Positions 1 through 9,149 of a DNA stretch of 64,000 nt are shown piece by piece. Within the stretch, counting starts at the first letter, position 1; every line of letters starts with the position of its first letter. The translations under genes and the position numbers were made by a program. Origin of the DNA: an uncultured Tateyamaria sp. (GTDB taxonomy: Bacteria; Pseudomonadota; Alphaproteobacteria; Rhodobacterales; Rhodobacteraceae); NCBI GenBank assembly GCA_905480645.1, contig CAJQRC010000037.1, positions 1 to 64,000 of the forward strand, in the 5' to 3' direction. A model generated the notes under the pieces. The model had not been told where the DNA came from. It made no database searches and saw nothing but the letters and a program-made list of their open reading frames with translations.

Positions 1-920
<920 letters not shown>

Positions 921-943
921 ACCACCTTAGGTGTTTTGAATTG

Positions 944-969
944 TCCCCGTCCAGTTATCTGGGTGGGGA
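944..969 (+). promoter_or_regulatory. Intercistronic RNA hairpin between binding-protein and ATPase genes
   Basis: Eleven-base arms (TCCCCGTCCAG and CTGGGTGGGGA, with two G-U pairs) close a TTAT tetraloop. No U-run follows, so it does not look like a full terminator. A hairpin directly after an ABC binding-protein gene often protects the upstream mRNA and raises binding-protein output over the membrane subunits. That role is inferred here. Confidence 0.5.
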
Positions 970-1006
970 TATCTAACAATATCATTAGCCACCTAAAAGG
1001 ATAACC

Positions 1007-2038
1007 ATGTCTATCGATATTCCGGTCATTTCCTGTAAAAACGTTTGGAAAATTTTTGGACCTGACCCCAAAAAGTTTTTGAATAATATGTCGGATGATA
1101 TGACTTTTGAAGAAATCCGTGCGGCTGGCTATATTTCTGGAGTTCGAGACGTCTCTATTGACGTCAATAAAGGTGAAATGCTCGTAATCATGGGCCTGTC
1201 AGGCTCTGGAAAGTCAACTCTTGTACGTTGCTTTTCTCGACTGCATGATGTCACTGGAGGTACAATCGCAGTTGAGGGTCAGGACATCGTTTCTATGTCT
1301 GAAAATGATTTAATCGAACTGCGTCGGTCTAAAATGGGTATGGTTTTTCAATCATTTGGATTACTGCCGCACCGGACTGTTTTGCAAAATGTTGCATTTC
1401 CGTTAGAGATGCGTGGCCAAGATAAACATACGCGTCGTGAACGGGCTTTAGAAGTAGTTAAACTTGTTGGTCTCGAGGGCCGTGAAGATTATTTCCCAAG
1501 AGAATTGTCAGGTGGACAACAACAACGTGTAGGCATCGCACGCAGTTTGGCAATTGAACCAGATATTTGGTTTTTAGATGAACCATTCAGTGCGCTTGAC
1601 CCGCTTATCCGTAAGGAAATGCAGGATGAGTTTTTGCGACTGCAACAAATGCTTAATAAGACCATTGTGTTTATCACACATGACTTTGACGAAGCGCTAA
1701 GGCTGGCGGACCGAATTGCAATTATGAAAGACGGTGCGGTCGAACAATGCGATACTCCGGATCAAATTGTATTGCATCCAGCGACTGATTATGTCCGTAA
1801 ATTTACTGAAGACATTGATAAAGCCCGCGTAGTTCATGCCGGGGTGCTTACGCAAAAAGGCGTAGTTGGAGAGGGTGATGCATTAGATGCTATGACCACT
1901 GTGCACGATATGGCCCGCATGCTTGTAAATGATAGTCGTGAAATGATTCCAGTCAAAAATGGTGACAGCTTAATTGGGGCTATGCCACGAAAAGATGCAT
2001 TAGATATTTTGCTTGGATCTGAAAAAAATGAGTTCTGA
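1007..2038 (+). CDS. Quaternary amine ABC transporter ATP-binding protein (ProV/OpuAA type)
   Basis: 343-residue cytoplasmic ATPase that powers betaine uptake with the neighbouring permease. The Walker A motif GLSGSGKST is at residues 63-71, followed by the Q-loop region (VFQSFGLLPHRTV), the LSGGQQQR signature near 167 and Walker B LDEPFSALD near 190. The N-terminal extension before the nucleotide-binding domain (KNVWKIFGPDPKK) is typical of ProV/OpuAA. After about residue 275 there is only a short CBS-like tail, shorter than the regulatory tail of E. coli ProV (about 400 residues). The start ATG follows AAAGGA at a good spacing. Its 3' end overlaps the permease gene by 11 bases, indicating one operon. 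Confidence 0.92.
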   Translation: MSIDIPVISCKNVWKIFGPDPKKFLNNMSDDMTFEEIRAAGYISGVRDVSIDVNKGEMLVIMGLSGSGKSTLVRCFSRLHDVTGGTIAVEGQDIVSMSENDLIELRRSKMGMVFQSFGLLPHRTVLQNVAFPLEMRGQDKHTRRERALEVVKLVGLEGREDYFPRELSGGQQQRVGIARSLAIEPDIWFLDEPFSALDPLIRKEMQDEFLRLQQMLNKTIVFITHDFDEALRLADRIAIMKDGAVEQCDTPDQIVLHPATDYVRKFTEDIDKARVVHAGVLTQKGVVGEGDALDAMTTVHDMARMLVNDSREMIPVKNGDSLIGAMPRKDALDILLGSEKNEF

Positions 2039-4004
2039 GATTGTAAAAATTCCAGCGGGTAAGGGCTACTATACAGATTTTCAATTAGCCATTGCGATGG
2101 TTTTTATAGCAATTTTCATGATTTTGTTGCAATATTTAGGTTCTCTGCCTGCCTGGCTATACCGAGTTCCAGAAGAAATCATTCCCAATTTTGCGCAATG
2201 GTTAGATGTCATTTTTAACTTTGTAAAAGATGATCTCGGTGTTCTGGTATTTACCCGATTTTTGACTGGTGGACTTGAATGGTTATTAGATTTTTCTGCT
2301 AACGTCTTTTTTGGGAAAAGGCGCTTTCCTAACGTCGGTCCAATGCCTTGGACTGCAGTTGCTGCAGTCGCTGCCGTGATTGGTTATTATTTGGGGGGTT
2401 GGAAGCTCGCATTGCTTGGCGGCGGAACAATGGTTTGGACTGCACTTATCGGGCAGTGGAAAATTGCAATGCAGACAATGTCTGTTCTGACGATTGCGGC
2501 GCCTCTTGCTTTTGCCATCGGTCTGTCACTTGGAGTTGCGGCTTGGAAATACCCGTGGGTGGATCGTGTTATAAAGCCCATTTTATCAGTTCTCCAAACT
2601 TTGCCATTTTTCACTTACCTTTTACCAGCTGTTATATTTTTCAAAGTAGGGCCGACAGCTGGTGCTGTTGCTACAACTATTTATGCTATACCTCCCATGA
2701 TTTTAATGACGACATTAGGCCTCAAGAAAGTATCTTCGGAAGTTATTGAAGCTGGTAAAATGAGTGGCTGTACTCGTGGTCAGATGCTGCGCCATGTTTA
2801 TATTCCTTCGGCCCGTACTGAAATCCTTGTTGGTGTGAACCAAGTTATTATGTTGTGTCTGGCAATGGTGGTTTTGACTGCATTCATTGGAATGCCAGGC
2901 CTTGGTGCAAAACTGCTGGCAATGATGGGTAGTTTTAAGCTTGGTCGCTCATTTGAAATTGGCGTTACCATTGTTTTACTAGCAGTCATGTTGGATAGGA
3001 TGTCAAAAGCATGGGTAATAAAACAACCTGAACATTTCGAACGTGGAACTCCTTTATGGAAACGTCATAGTATGCTGTTGCTCGGTCTTGCGGTTTTTGT
3101 CGGTTTCACACTTCTATCATTAGTAATTCCATTTTTGGCAGAGGTGGGGCGCGGTCAGAACTTTAGCCAAGGTAAAGAGCTTGATAACATTATTAAAGGA
3201 TTTTTGAATATCGAATGGGTAAAGGTAACAACGGGTTTTCTAAGAGCTTTTTTGAACGTCCAAGTTCTGATACCATTCAGGAATTTCCTGCTATCGATTC
3301 CAACTCCAGGTTTTATTTTACTGGTGGTTGCGTTTGCCCTTAGTATTGCAGGAAGAAAAGAAGCAATTTTTGCCCTTATTTTTTTCTCGCTTGTGGCATT
3401 ATCAGGTTGGTGGGATCGCGCCATCATTACGTTATACTCTGTAATATCTGCCGTAATCTTAGCCGCATTAATAGGCTTGCCCGTTGGTATTTTTGCAGCG
3501 CGGTCAGTGAAATGGTCAGAACGTGTTCTGCTTATTTGTGATACGGCGCAAACTTTTCCCAGTTTTGTCTATTTGATCCCAGCTATTATGCTTTTTGGCA
3601 TTACGGATATTGCAGTAATTTTTTCGATTCTTATTTTTGCAATGGTACCGTTGACGCGTTATACGATTGAAGGACTGCGAACAGTCCCCCAAGAGATGAC
3701 TGAGGCGGCAGATATGTCTGGTGCAACACGCATTCAAAAGCTTTGGAGTGTACAGCTACCATTAGCGCTACCAACAATGGCAGTTGGATTCAATCAAGCT
3801 ATCATGTTTGCATTTTTCATGGTGATAATAGCGGCCTTCATTGGAACTCAAGATCTAGGTCAAGAACTACAAAGAACTCTAGCGGGAACAGATTTAGGCA
3901 AAAACTTTGTCCTTGGAATATGCGTCTCTTTGATGGCGTTGACTTTTGATTTTACAATTATGAAGTGGGCTGCAGATAAGAAAAAAATGTTAGGTTTGGC
4001 ATAA
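2028..4004 (+). CDS. Betaine-type ABC transporter permease, two permease domains fused
   Basis: 658-residue inner-membrane protein with two homologous halves. Each carries an OpuAB/ProW-like permease domain with the EAA-loop type sequence: SEVIEAGKMSGCTRGQMLRHV in the first half and QEMTEAADMSGATRIQKLWSV in the second. One chain therefore supplies the whole channel normally made by a permease dimer. I chose the ATG at 2028, which overlaps the end of the ATPase gene; an in-frame TTG at 2013 is possible but adds only DLKK-type residues. The gene closes the operon, and no strong terminator is visible before the convergent gene at 4172. Confidence 0.88.
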   Translation: MSSEIVKIPAGKGYYTDFQLAIAMVFIAIFMILLQYLGSLPAWLYRVPEEIIPNFAQWLDVIFNFVKDDLGVLVFTRFLTGGLEWLLDFSANVFFGKRRFPNVGPMPWTAVAAVAAVIGYYLGGWKLALLGGGTMVWTALIGQWKIAMQTMSVLTIAAPLAFAIGLSLGVAAWKYPWVDRVIKPILSVLQTLPFFTYLLPAVIFFKVGPTAGAVATTIYAIPPMILMTTLGLKKVSSEVIEAGKMSGCTRGQMLRHVYIPSARTEILVGVNQVIMLCLAMVVLTAFIGMPGLGAKLLAMMGSFKLGRSFEIGVTIVLLAVMLDRMSKAWVIKQPEHFERGTPLWKRHSMLLLGLAVFVGFTLLSLVIPFLAEVGRGQNFSQGKELDNIIKGFLNIEWVKVTTGFLRAFLNVQVLIPFRNFLLSIPTPGFILLVVAFALSIAGRKEAIFALIFFSLVALSGWWDRAIITLYSVISAVILAALIGLPVGIFAARSVKWSERVLLICDTAQTFPSFVYLIPAIMLFGITDIAVIFSILIFAMVPLTRYTIEGLRTVPQEMTEAADMSGATRIQKLWSVQLPLALPTMAVGFNQAIMFAFFMVIIAAFIGTQDLGQELQRTLAGTDLGKNFVLGICVSLMALTFDFTIMKWAADKKKMLGLA

Positions 4005-4171
4005 TCTTTCCAGACAGTTAGTGAAGCCTTTAAATGGCAGAGGCTGTAATCATTAGTAGATTAGTCTCCTAGTTAAAAAGTTGTTTCTATTTAAATCTTG
4101 ATTTAAAAGCTGTTAGATAAAATAAAATTTTAGTTTGATTTTTGTCTCGTAGAAGCACCGGACCCAACAGT

Positions 4172-4855
4172 TTATTTTTTATTTTTAAATGCGCATTGTA
4201 AACCATAAAGCGATGCTGCCAGTGATGGACCAATACCGAAAGCAAAAAATAATGTCCCGATGCCTGCTACACCGCCTAGGGACCATCCAATTGCTACAAC
4301 TGACAATTCGATTGTACTTCGTACCCAAGCTATTGGAAAATTTGTCACTTTTTGTATGCCGGTCATTAACCCATCGCGAGGGCCAGGCCCAAGATTTGCA
4401 ATTAAATACAAGGCTCCGCCTAAGCCAGTGATTATTACCCCTATCAAACCCTCAGCAATTTTAAGACTTAGATGATTGAATTTCGGTAGAAAAGGAAGTA
4501 CGAGATCTAGCACTAAAGCAATAATTATTATGTTCATTATTGTTCCAAAGCCAGGCATTTGTCTGAGTGGCACCCAAAGTATCATAACAAAAATGCTTAT
4601 AATAAAAGTTGCGAAACCAATGCTCCAACCGGTTATATTTTTTACCCCCTGTGCAAATACTGTCCAAGGACTGACACCAATACCTGATGAAATTAAAAGT
4701 GCTTCTCCAAGACCAAATAAAAAAAGACCTAAAATCAAAATAAAAACCGAAATCAAAGGCGGGCGAACTGTCGAAGCTGATGGAGAGCTCCAAAATAGTT
4801 TTGGCACTGATTTAACTTTTAAGAATTTGAGTTTTATATTCATATTTTTAAACAT
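4172..4855 (-). CDS. YczE/YitT-family integral membrane protein
   Basis: 227-residue protein with about five hydrophobic membrane segments: two before residue 90, then three between about 95 and 215. It carries the family-type sequence LIANLGPGPRDGLMTGI and a matching early segment, ISSGIGVSPWTVFAQG. YczE-like proteins are widespread inner-membrane proteins of unknown function, sometimes described as transporter-like; no substrate can be assigned. It is transcribed convergently with the betaine operon and stands alone. ATGs at codons 1 and 5 are both possible starts. The N-terminal 25 residues are basic and probably cytoplasmic. Confidence 0.75.
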   Translation of the reverse strand: MFKNMNIKLKFLKVKSVPKLFWSSPSASTVRPPLISVFILILGLFLFGLGEALLISSGIGVSPWTVFAQGVKNITGWSIGFATFIISIFVMILWVPLRQMPGFGTIMNIIIIALVLDLVLPFLPKFNHLSLKIAEGLIGVIITGLGGALYLIANLGPGPRDGLMTGIQKVTNFPIAWVRSTIELSVVAIGWSLGGVAGIGTLFFAFGIGPSLAASLYGLQCAFKNKK

Positions 4856-5157
4856 CTCATAACCCGTAAATTTAGGGTTTTTCTATATATTACCAGTTAC
4901 TTTTGCTTTAGTTATATTACAATATGTCCTTATTGATTATCTGCTACCCTGTTCGTTTCAATCGATATCAGATCGTTGGACTATGTGTCCAAAATTAACG
5001 TCCGCTACTTAGTTTTAATGTAAAATCTCTACGTGAACTTCTGAATTAGATCGGAAGCATATAGATTTTGTTGCTTTAACAATGCAGGTTAGACCTTAGA
5101 TGGGATTTATTTATGGTCCGATTAAGGTAACGTTAGTGTGTATTATTAGGGCAAGGT
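4856..5157. other. Intergenic region between two divergent genes
   Basis: About 300 AT-rich bases that must contain the promoters of the YczE-like gene (leftward) and the amine oxidase (rightward). An AGGG/AAGG ribosome-binding stretch lies just before 5158. I see no convincing operator, repeat or RNA gene here. Confidence 0.5.
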
Positions 5158-6816
5158 ATGGATTATCATTTAACTCGTCGGGCATTTTTAAATGGCATCG
5201 CTTCTGTCGGTGGCATTGGTGCTGCTTATATGGCGTTGACCGCATTTGACATGATGGGACACGGTGCTCTGGCTCAGAGCAAAACAACTGCGGCACTACC
5301 GTCTGATAGTCTAAAGGGTAAATCAATAATAGTAATTGGGGCAGGTCTTGCTGGGCTATGTTCTGCTATGCGTGCCGCGCGCGCCGGCGCAAATGTCCAG
5401 ATTCTGGAGGCTACAAAACGTGCGGGTGGACGCAGTATGACCTTGCGTAACGGTGATAGTTTCCGCGAATTGAATTGGAATTCATCCTCTAAAATGGTTT
5501 TTGAACAGGTTAGTGAGGTGTCTCCTAACGACCCTGATAATTACCTAAATGCTGGGCCTGGCCGAATTCCACAACATCACTCGCGGGTACTTGATTATTG
5601 CAAAGATCTTGGCGTTGCCTTGCAACCATACCTTTATGTGGACAAAGCTAACTTGTTGCAAAATGACGCCTGGAACCAAGGCAGACCTGTTCAGGCTAGG
5701 CGTTTAAAGAACGATCTTCGTGGACATTTGGCAGAGCTGATAGCCAAAGCCAAAAATAAGAACACTTTGGATCTCGATATGAGCCCTTCAGACACAGAAG
5801 CCTTTTTGCAAATGTTGACTCATTTTGGTCAGCTGTCTGAGGAGGGTGCAAAGTTAGTCTACACAGGAGCGTCTTTAAAAAATGATTATATTCGTTCTGG
5901 TTATTCAATCAATGCTGGTAATGTTCGAAATTCGGGTAAGCCGTGGCCGACCCTGACGCTGGATGACATTATGCAATCAGACTTTTGGAATTCTGAGATG
6001 TTTAATGACTTAGAATATTTTTGGCAGACGTCTTTGATGCAGCCTATTGACGGCATGGACATGATTTGGAAAGGTTTTTTGCCTCAAGAAACGCCTAGTG
6101 GCACAGTTGAGAGTATGATTGTCTATGACACACCAGTGGAGTCCATTTCTGTAACCTCCTCTAATGCTCTGGTGACTTCTGTAAATGGTGCACAGTACTC
6201 GGCTGACTTTGTAATTGCCACTTTATCAGCACCTATTTTAGCACGCTTAGACGGAAATTTTATCGATCCTATCATGCGAGATAATCTATCTCGAGTTGAT
6301 ATTGAACCAGCATGTAAGGTGGGTTTTCAGGGTAGGTCACGTTTTTGGGAACAAGAAAACCGTATTTATGGCGGAATCTCTTGGACAAAAGGGATTATCA
6401 GACAAATTTGGTACCCAAATTATTCTTTCAATTCTCCTACTGGTATTTTGACCGGTGCATATAATGAAGGCGAACAGGCTCTTGAGTTTGCAAAGCTTTC
6501 TCGCGATCAACGATTGGAAAGTGCATTGTATTGGGGTGGAAAATTACATGATGATTATAAGGAAAAGGTATTTGCAGATAATGGTGTGTCGATAGCTTGG
6601 GCCGAAATGCCCTATCAAGCAGGTGGGTGGGCAAATGATACTGCCTATAATCAGTCAGAAGTTTTTGAATATATGGCTTCAGCTGTTCCTGTGTATCGCA
6701 AAGTTTATTTTGCTGGTGACTGGTTTAGCTACTGGCCAGGTTGGCAGGTTGGAGCACTTGACTCAGCACACTTTGCAACAGACCAAATTGTTGAAGCGTC
6801 TTTAAAAATTAAATAA
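5158..6816 (+). CDS. Tat-exported flavin-dependent amine oxidase (L-amino-acid/monoamine oxidase family)
   Basis: 552 residues. The N-terminus has a twin-arginine signal (TRRAFLNG, Arg7-Arg8, then a hydrophobic stretch ending in ALA near residue 39), so the enzyme should be exported folded with its cofactor. The FAD-binding motif GAGLAG is at residues 61-66 with the distal acidic residue (ILEATKRAGGRS) typical of this family. The C-terminal FAD motif is visible as VYFAGDWFSYWPGWQVGALDSA. Expected reaction: oxidative deamination of an amine or amino acid to the imine with H2O2 formed in the periplasm. The substrate is unknown. The gene is monocistronic; no partner quinoprotein or ferredoxin gene is nearby. 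Confidence 0.85.
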   Translation: MDYHLTRRAFLNGIASVGGIGAAYMALTAFDMMGHGALAQSKTTAALPSDSLKGKSIIVIGAGLAGLCSAMRAARAGANVQILEATKRAGGRSMTLRNGDSFRELNWNSSSKMVFEQVSEVSPNDPDNYLNAGPGRIPQHHSRVLDYCKDLGVALQPYLYVDKANLLQNDAWNQGRPVQARRLKNDLRGHLAELIAKAKNKNTLDLDMSPSDTEAFLQMLTHFGQLSEEGAKLVYTGASLKNDYIRSGYSINAGNVRNSGKPWPTLTLDDIMQSDFWNSEMFNDLEYFWQTSLMQPIDGMDMIWKGFLPQETPSGTVESMIVYDTPVESISVTSSNALVTSVNGAQYSADFVIATLSAPILARLDGNFIDPIMRDNLSRVDIEPACKVGFQGRSRFWEQENRIYGGISWTKGIIRQIWYPNYSFNSPTGILTGAYNEGEQALEFAKLSRDQRLESALYWGGKLHDDYKEKVFADNGVSIAWAEMPYQAGGWANDTAYNQSEVFEYMASAVPVYRKVYFAGDWFSYWPGWQVGALDSAHFATDQIVEASLKIK

Positions 6817-6840
6817 TTCTGGTGTTGTAACACATATGCC

Positions 6841-6862
6841 TTATGTGAATGGTATCACATAA
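6841..6862. promoter_or_regulatory. CRP/FNR-type palindrome
   Basis: A perfect inverted repeat with 8-base arms (TTATGTGA and TCACATAA) and a 6-base spacer. It contains TGTGA-N6-TCACA, the classic CRP consensus core. It sits 25 bases after the amine oxidase stop and about 100 bases before the cobalamin riboswitch, where it could act on the btu-type operon promoter. No U-run follows, so it is a weaker candidate for a terminator. Confidence 0.45.
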
Positions 6863-6966
6863 ATCTGGCAGTTCCTTTTTATGTATTGATATTAAATCTA
6901 TGATTATAGCTATTGAGACTACTTACTCTCTTGACGCCTTTGACTAATTGATCCACCAATATCTTA

Positions 6967-7155
6967 GATGGTTTCCGGAGGCCGTGAGCTTAAACCGGAA
7001 TGAATAGGGAATACGGTGAGGTTTCGTTATGCGTTTCCAAGGCCGTGACTGCCCCCGCAACTGTGAGCGGTTAGCGAACTCGATAATCAACCACTGAGCA
7101 AATTGCTTGGGAAGGATTGAGTAAGCTTTGACCCGCGAGTCAGGAGACCTGCCAT
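6967..7155 (+). promoter_or_regulatory. Cobalamin (AdoCbl-type) riboswitch
   Basis: The conserved cobalamin-riboswitch blocks occur in the right order: AATAGGGAATACGGTGAG around 7003-7020, CTGCCCCCGCAACTGTGAGC around 7050-7067 and CCACTG at 7091-7096. These are followed by GGGAAGG near 7109-7115 and the B12 box GAGTCAGGAGACCTGCC ending at 7153. Binding of adenosylcobalamin normally shuts off the downstream gene. The first strong ribosome-binding site after it (AGGAGG at 7210-7215) precedes a micro-ORF and then an ABC importer, so the importer is most likely for cobalamin or a corrinoid. End points are approximate. Confidence 0.93.
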
Positions 7156-7220
7156 TGAGAGTGCAACATTGTGTTGTGTAAAACTGCAACCCGGACGGGG
7201 CGTTCGGATAGGAGGCATTG

Positions 7221-7295
7221 ATGGCTTTGCGGTTTACACCGTCTAAAGTGATATCTCTGTGGGCTGCTTGGCTTTATCGTGGAGATAAATATTAA
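7221..7295 (+). CDS. 24-codon ORF directly downstream of the cobalamin riboswitch
   Basis: An ATG preceded by a perfect AGGAGG at 5 bases spacing, the best ribosome-binding site in this operon, opens a 24-residue ORF (MALRFTPSKVISLWAA, then WLYRGDKY). I do not recognise the peptide. Its TAA overlaps the next ATG (TAATG). It may be a leader whose translation the riboswitch gates and passes downstream by coupling, or a remnant of a longer gene. The coding claim rests only on the start signal and position. Confidence 0.4.
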   Translation: MALRFTPSKVISLWAAWLYRGDKY

Positions 7296-7417
7296 TGAAT
7301 CGAAAAAACTATCATGTTCCTCTTGCCTTGCTATTTTGAGTTTATGGTTTGTTTTGTCACCTACGATGCCATGGGCATTTTAGCAGACCAATTGGTAAGA
7401 TAATGAGTAACAAATGA
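7295..7417 (+). other. Chain of overlapping micro-ORFs leading into the ABC ATPase gene
   Basis: ORF B (7295-7339, MNRKNYHVPLALLF) starts on the TAATG of the previous micro-ORF. ORF C (7344-7403, MVCFVTYDAMGILADQLVR) ends in TAATG with the four-codon ORF D (7403-7417, MSNK), whose stop overlaps the ATPase start as ATGA. Removing one T from the TTTT at 7334-7337 would join B and C into one 35-residue hydrophobic peptide. This may therefore be a small membrane-protein gene with a frameshift, or simply decayed sequence. No homology is recognised. Confidence 0.3.
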
Positions 7418-8211
7418 GTGCTGCGAGCCTTAATGTGGAGAATGTGAGCTGGACCCTTGGTAACGGGCACTTACCGATACTCAATCCAACTAGCTTTGTG
7501 GTGGATGCGGGGCAAGTACTAGGGGTTGTTGGCCCCAATGGTGCTGGAAAATCAACACTTTTACGCATGCTTTATCGGTATCAGTCGCCAGTTACTGGTC
7601 GGATCTTGATAAATGGTGAGGATATCTGGGTGATGTCACCGCGAATTGCAGCCCAAAGAGTTGCAGCCGTATTACAGGAGCAACCATCGGCTTTTGGTTT
7701 AACTGTACGCGAAATTATTGCTTTAGGTCGAACACCTCATCATCGTGGCTTTTCGTCTGTGAGTTCTCTCGATGCTGAAATTATCGATGATGTTATCAAT
7801 AGTCTTAATTTACAAGGGTTGGTCCATCGAGATCTGGTTTCGCTTTCTGGGGGTGAGCGCCAGCGCGTGATGATAGCGCGTGCTTTAGTGCAGAAGCCTC
7901 AGGTTCTAATTTTGGATGAACCAACAAATCACTTAGATATTCGTAATCAGCTTGAGATAATAGCTCTAGTTCGTAATCTTGATTTGACTATCATAGTATC
8001 TCTACATGATCTAAATGTTGCCGCTGATATTTGTGATGTTATCTTGATGCTTGACCGCGGCCATGCTGTTGGCTTTGGACCGGCTCAAAAGGTACTTACA
8101 GAGTCTGAGGTATCAAAGACATTTAGGATCGATGCTCGCCTAGAACACCTCAGCATCAGCGATACAAAACATTTTTCTTATCATCTACCTGATCTAAGGC
8201 AAAATTTATGA
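7414..8211 (+). CDS. btuD: Cobalamin/Fe-siderophore-type ABC transporter ATP-binding protein (BtuD-like)
   Basis: 265-residue cytoplasmic ATPase of the FecE/BtuD family. Walker A GPNGAGKST is at residues 40-48, the signature LSGGERQRVMIAR near 145-157, Walker B LILDEPTNHLD near 166-176, and the switch His is in VSLHDLN. It energises uptake through the FecCD-type permease at 9150. The start ATG overlaps an upstream four-codon ORF (ATGA) and has no strong ribosome-binding site of its own, which suggests translational coupling to the riboswitch-controlled leader. Its stop overlaps the binding-protein start by four bases. The family also includes haem and siderophore importers; the riboswitch favours corrinoids. 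Confidence 0.82.
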   Translation: MSAASLNVENVSWTLGNGHLPILNPTSFVVDAGQVLGVVGPNGAGKSTLLRMLYRYQSPVTGRILINGEDIWVMSPRIAAQRVAAVLQEQPSAFGLTVREIIALGRTPHHRGFSSVSSLDAEIIDDVINSLNLQGLVHRDLVSLSGGERQRVMIARALVQKPQVLILDEPTNHLDIRNQLEIIALVRNLDLTIIVSLHDLNVAADICDVILMLDRGHAVGFGPAQKVLTESEVSKTFRIDARLEHLSISDTKHFSYHLPDLRQNL

Positions 8212-9143
8212 AACTCATTTTTTCGACTTTAATAGCCACTGTGATTGCGACTGAAATGCTGGCTCAGACGGTTGTGCAAAGCTGTGATCGCAAGTTGACG
8301 TTTGATGAGCCGCCAACTGCAGCGATTTCAAATGACGTTAATCTTACCGAGATGATGCTTGTGTTGGGATTAGCCGAACGTATGGTTGGCTACACTGGAA
8401 TCTCCGGGTGGAAGACACTTGATCCTGTAATGAGGCTGGGCATTGCAGAGTTGCCTGAATTGTCATCAAAATATCCCAGCAAAGAAGTTTTGATCGGGGC
8501 TGACGCGGACTTTTTCTTTGCAGGATGGAATTACGGTATGAAAGTGGGGGGAGAAGTTACTCCGGATACATTGGCACCGTTTGGGATTCAAGTTTATGAA
8601 CTGACTGAAAGTTGTATTCATGTAGGCAAAAAAGCTGCTGCAAGCATGAACGATATGTATAATGATTTGCGTAACCTCGGTTTGATTTTCGATCTAGGCA
8701 ACAAAGCAGAAAATCTTGTAAGCGCATATGAGAAAGATTTGAATGATTATCTAGCTTCCCTTGAACCATTAAATTTTGTTCCTCGTGTTTTCGTGTATGA
8801 CAGCGGTGAAGACGTTGCATTTACTGCTGGCAGATATGCAATGCCAAATGCACTAATCGAAGCTGCTGGTGGTTCCAATATAATGAAGGACTTTCAAAAA
8901 AGCTGGGCAACTGTGACTTGGGAAGCAGTGATTGAGCGAAACCCAGAGGTAATTGTGATTGTAAATTACGGTGAAGTTTCAGCAGAAGAAAAACGGGCCT
9001 TTATGATTTCTAATCCTGCGTTTTCTAATATTGACGCTGTCAAGAATGACAGATTTGTAACGCTTGAATACGTTGAGGCAACTCCTGGGCCTCGTAATAT
9101 TGGGGCTATTAAAAAACTTGCTGCCGCATTTCGTGAAGAGTAA
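8208..9143 (+). CDS. btuF: Cobalamin-type ABC transporter periplasmic binding protein (BtuF-like)
   Basis: 311 residues with an N-terminal signal peptide (MKLIFSTLIATVIATEMLAQ, cleavage expected near residue 19). The rest fits the class III (BtuF/FepB, PF01497) fold: an N-lobe starting with the ISNDVNLTEMMLVLGLAERMVGYT segment, a linking helix around residues 150-180 and a C-lobe with EAAGGSNIMKD and WEAVIERNPEVIVIVNYG. It should deliver the ligand to the FecCD-type permease. The gene is second in the operon, overlapping the ATPase gene by ATGA and lying 6 bases before the permease gene. The corrinoid ligand is inferred from the upstream riboswitch. Confidence 0.82.
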   Translation: MKLIFSTLIATVIATEMLAQTVVQSCDRKLTFDEPPTAAISNDVNLTEMMLVLGLAERMVGYTGISGWKTLDPVMRLGIAELPELSSKYPSKEVLIGADADFFFAGWNYGMKVGGEVTPDTLAPFGIQVYELTESCIHVGKKAAASMNDMYNDLRNLGLIFDLGNKAENLVSAYEKDLNDYLASLEPLNFVPRVFVYDSGEDVAFTAGRYAMPNALIEAAGGSNIMKDFQKSWATVTWEAVIERNPEVIVIVNYGEVSAEEKRAFMISNPAFSNIDAVKNDRFVTLEYVEATPGPRNIGAIKKLAAAFREE

Positions 9144-9149
9144 GAAATA

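Noticed and set aside
4476-4862. 128-codon ORF on the plus strand opposite the YczE-like gene
   Set aside because: Antisense shadow of a membrane-protein gene with clear family features on the other strand.
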